NCBI GenBank assembly: GCA_030673645.1
Contig: DAOVIO010000070.1
Span: 1 to 18,563, forward strand
DNA from: JAGLSB01 sp023135955
GTDB taxonomy: Bacteria > Bacteroidota > Bacteroidia > Bacteroidales > GCA-2748055
Reading direction: 5' to 3'
Length of the DNA stretch: 18,563 bases
Program-made: the position numbers and the translations under genes
Shown: piece by piece, positions 18,401 through 18,563 of the stretch
Layout: each line of letters starts with the position of its first letter
Numbering within the stretch: position 1 is the stretch's first letter
The notes under the pieces: model-generated
Seen by the model: the letters and a program-made list of their open reading frames with translations, nothing else
Told to the model about the DNA's origin: nothing
The model's database searches: none

Positions 18401-18563
18401 GGTCCGTAATGTGTTTAATTACATCAACTAAAACATTATTTTTAATTTGTGAAAAAACATTATCTGCCCAATCGTAGGTTGCTATTTTATCTAAAATCTG
18501 GGACCTCTCCTCTGCATTGACATAGATTATGGGATGAGATGTGAATAGAGAATTCTCTACAGG
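15498..18563 (-). CDS. T9SS-exported heparinase II/III-like polysaccharide lyase with two InlB-type repeats, N-terminus cut by the window edge
   Basis: The frame is open from the right edge to a TAA at 15498, giving 1021 visible residues. An internal Met at 18338 is not the start, because 75 further codons upstream read in frame, beginning close to a typical mature N-terminus (HPIIYVNAEERSQIL). Visible residues 1 to about 370 form an alpha-helical toroid with SNHHILQAPGS (H194, H195). The heparinase-type beta-sandwich follows, with AHYVHSHCTGIAMELYG (H417, H420, H422), where family lyases keep catalytic or metal-binding His. Two divergent InlB B-type repeats lie at about 793-862 and 866-935; both share an AY/GYQFD-W-x-GD core and an IT-A-(I/N)-FS ending. 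A T9SS type A sorting domain ends the protein (about 945-1021, FTVYPNPSYGSF onward). The context suggests an extracellular ulvan lyase, perhaps PL40 or a related heparinase-fold family. The exact family is not settled. Confidence 0.85.
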   Translation of the reverse strand, partial: PVENSLFTSHPIIYVNAEERSQILDKIATYDWADNVFSQIKNNVLVDVIKHITDPASVLKTIPDFGIEGDHKALQLGLEAGIVYYLTSEVTYAQFSADILSYYCKKLADKTPETTVILGDDFQDGRQTYPHIALMYDFIYGFIKYPTTTVYDIESDSRLPFDNVAAQKAMINIAGNMLQEYGDADEYGRRVSNHHILQAPGSLFPILCIEDDEERERLFNVFWEIGTKHQASFTKTILPMYLPQGIWPESVSYSFMTHVPMILNIVDRIKPELNATNNYRHILEGSLIFPNFKNPNGTYIRYGDSKRLNEGSDVFYRYILHIAERNGYDDLKEQAEITLKQYYNNIGGYFPTPQSSLYDHPKSLELFWGMEIPDSVVGNVDYKTTVIIEHAGVAMQRNFVEQDNELYGLNGYIGGAHYVHSHCTGIAMELYGAGYVMAPNGGLPPSVAARANPDHTDYFRLYAGNNTVIVNGTSHGIQQGAWKNESNLWQNTTVNKASEPLHLQDPISNNFSFATQFLKDEVNNCDQERTLSVIRTSETTGYYFDLFRSKSLSENKFHDYIYHNLGDQTIISNSEGVAFPLSSTDRYDNDINDVVHSPGWRFFEDESVTDPTSDEVKVRFHIEYDNRYMNMFVPGGIEREYTKAVAPPTREARNGYVNKKTQVLAIRQQGEAWKRPYIAILEPSTEAVSSVQSTQQLVNGDEVIGAKIVSKVGSTIITDYIISQATPDSITLLSQGITFKGRFAIVRKELLNDKEKVTLYIGEGEKLTYGDTTLIANEKKQGLKIYEQIPILFYSIYITAENGTVTKSPNFFEYISGCEVQLTVTSDSAYQFDAWSGDASGIDSTLTIIMDTVKNITAIFSLIPNYYTLNVSVENGSVVLFPDQTEYSEGTEVSLTATSEEGYQFDGWTGDVIDSINPLTIKMDSDKTITANFSVVNRIYQREDSDNFTVYPNPSYGSFLINLPLIAVGTYSVTNHLGARVKEGIISEQFEIDLSSFSSGIYTLIMKNGNNVAVKKIVLNK

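Noticed and set aside
1..18563. CRISPR arrays, tRNA or rRNA genes, insertion sequences and integrase genes
   Set aside because: No regularly spaced repeats, RNA gene signatures or transposase motifs were seen on either strand.

Overview
The window looks like part of a polysaccharide utilisation locus (PUL) from an AT-rich, probably marine member of the Bacteroidota. The evidence is two proteins ending in a type IX secretion (T9SS) C-terminal sorting domain, a one-protein hybrid two-component regulator (HTCS), AT-rich intergenic DNA with little sign of Shine-Dalgarno sequences, and dense carbohydrate-active enzyme content. The likely substrate is ulvan, the sulfated rhamnose/uronic acid polysaccharide of green algae (Ulva). 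The main reason is a pair of seven-bladed-propeller lyases whose His/His/Tyr/Arg/Tyr spacing matches PL25 ulvan lyases. A GH105 unsaturated uronyl hydrolase and an S1_7-type sulfatase beside them fit this. Family names come from reading motifs by eye, not from a database search.

Layout. Positions 1-6462 (minus strand) hold a degradative gene cluster. In transcription order it is GH105 hydrolase, PL25 lyase copy B, a DUF1961 (YesU-like) protein, a short remnant of a second sulfatase, PL25 lyase copy A, and an S1_7-type sulfatase that runs off the left edge. Positions 6593-6628 hold a strong intrinsic terminator for the next gene. Positions 6654-10724 (minus) encode a 1356-residue T9SS surface protein with two lamin-tail-like halves. 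The 252-bp divergent gap 10725-10976 contains an 11-bp perfect inverted repeat with 22-bp centre spacing and a Bacteroidota-type -7 element. Positions 10977-14990 (plus) encode the HTCS. Convergent with it, 15028-15408 (minus) is a C-terminal scrap of a probable beta-propeller protein. Positions 15498-18563 (minus, running off the right edge) encode a heparinase II/III-like lyase with two InlB-type repeats and a T9SS tail.

Proposed working model (inference): the T9SS-exported heparinase-like lyase cuts polymer at or outside the cell surface. Periplasmic PL25 lyases produce oligosaccharides with an unsaturated uronyl end, GH105 removes that end sugar, and the sulfatase desulfates. The HTCS senses oligosaccharides in the periplasm and drives transcription through its AraC-type domain. 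No SusC/SusD pair, rhamnosidase or other glycoside hydrolase lies in the window, so the locus must be incomplete here. Two gene remnants suggest the locus has been rearranged.
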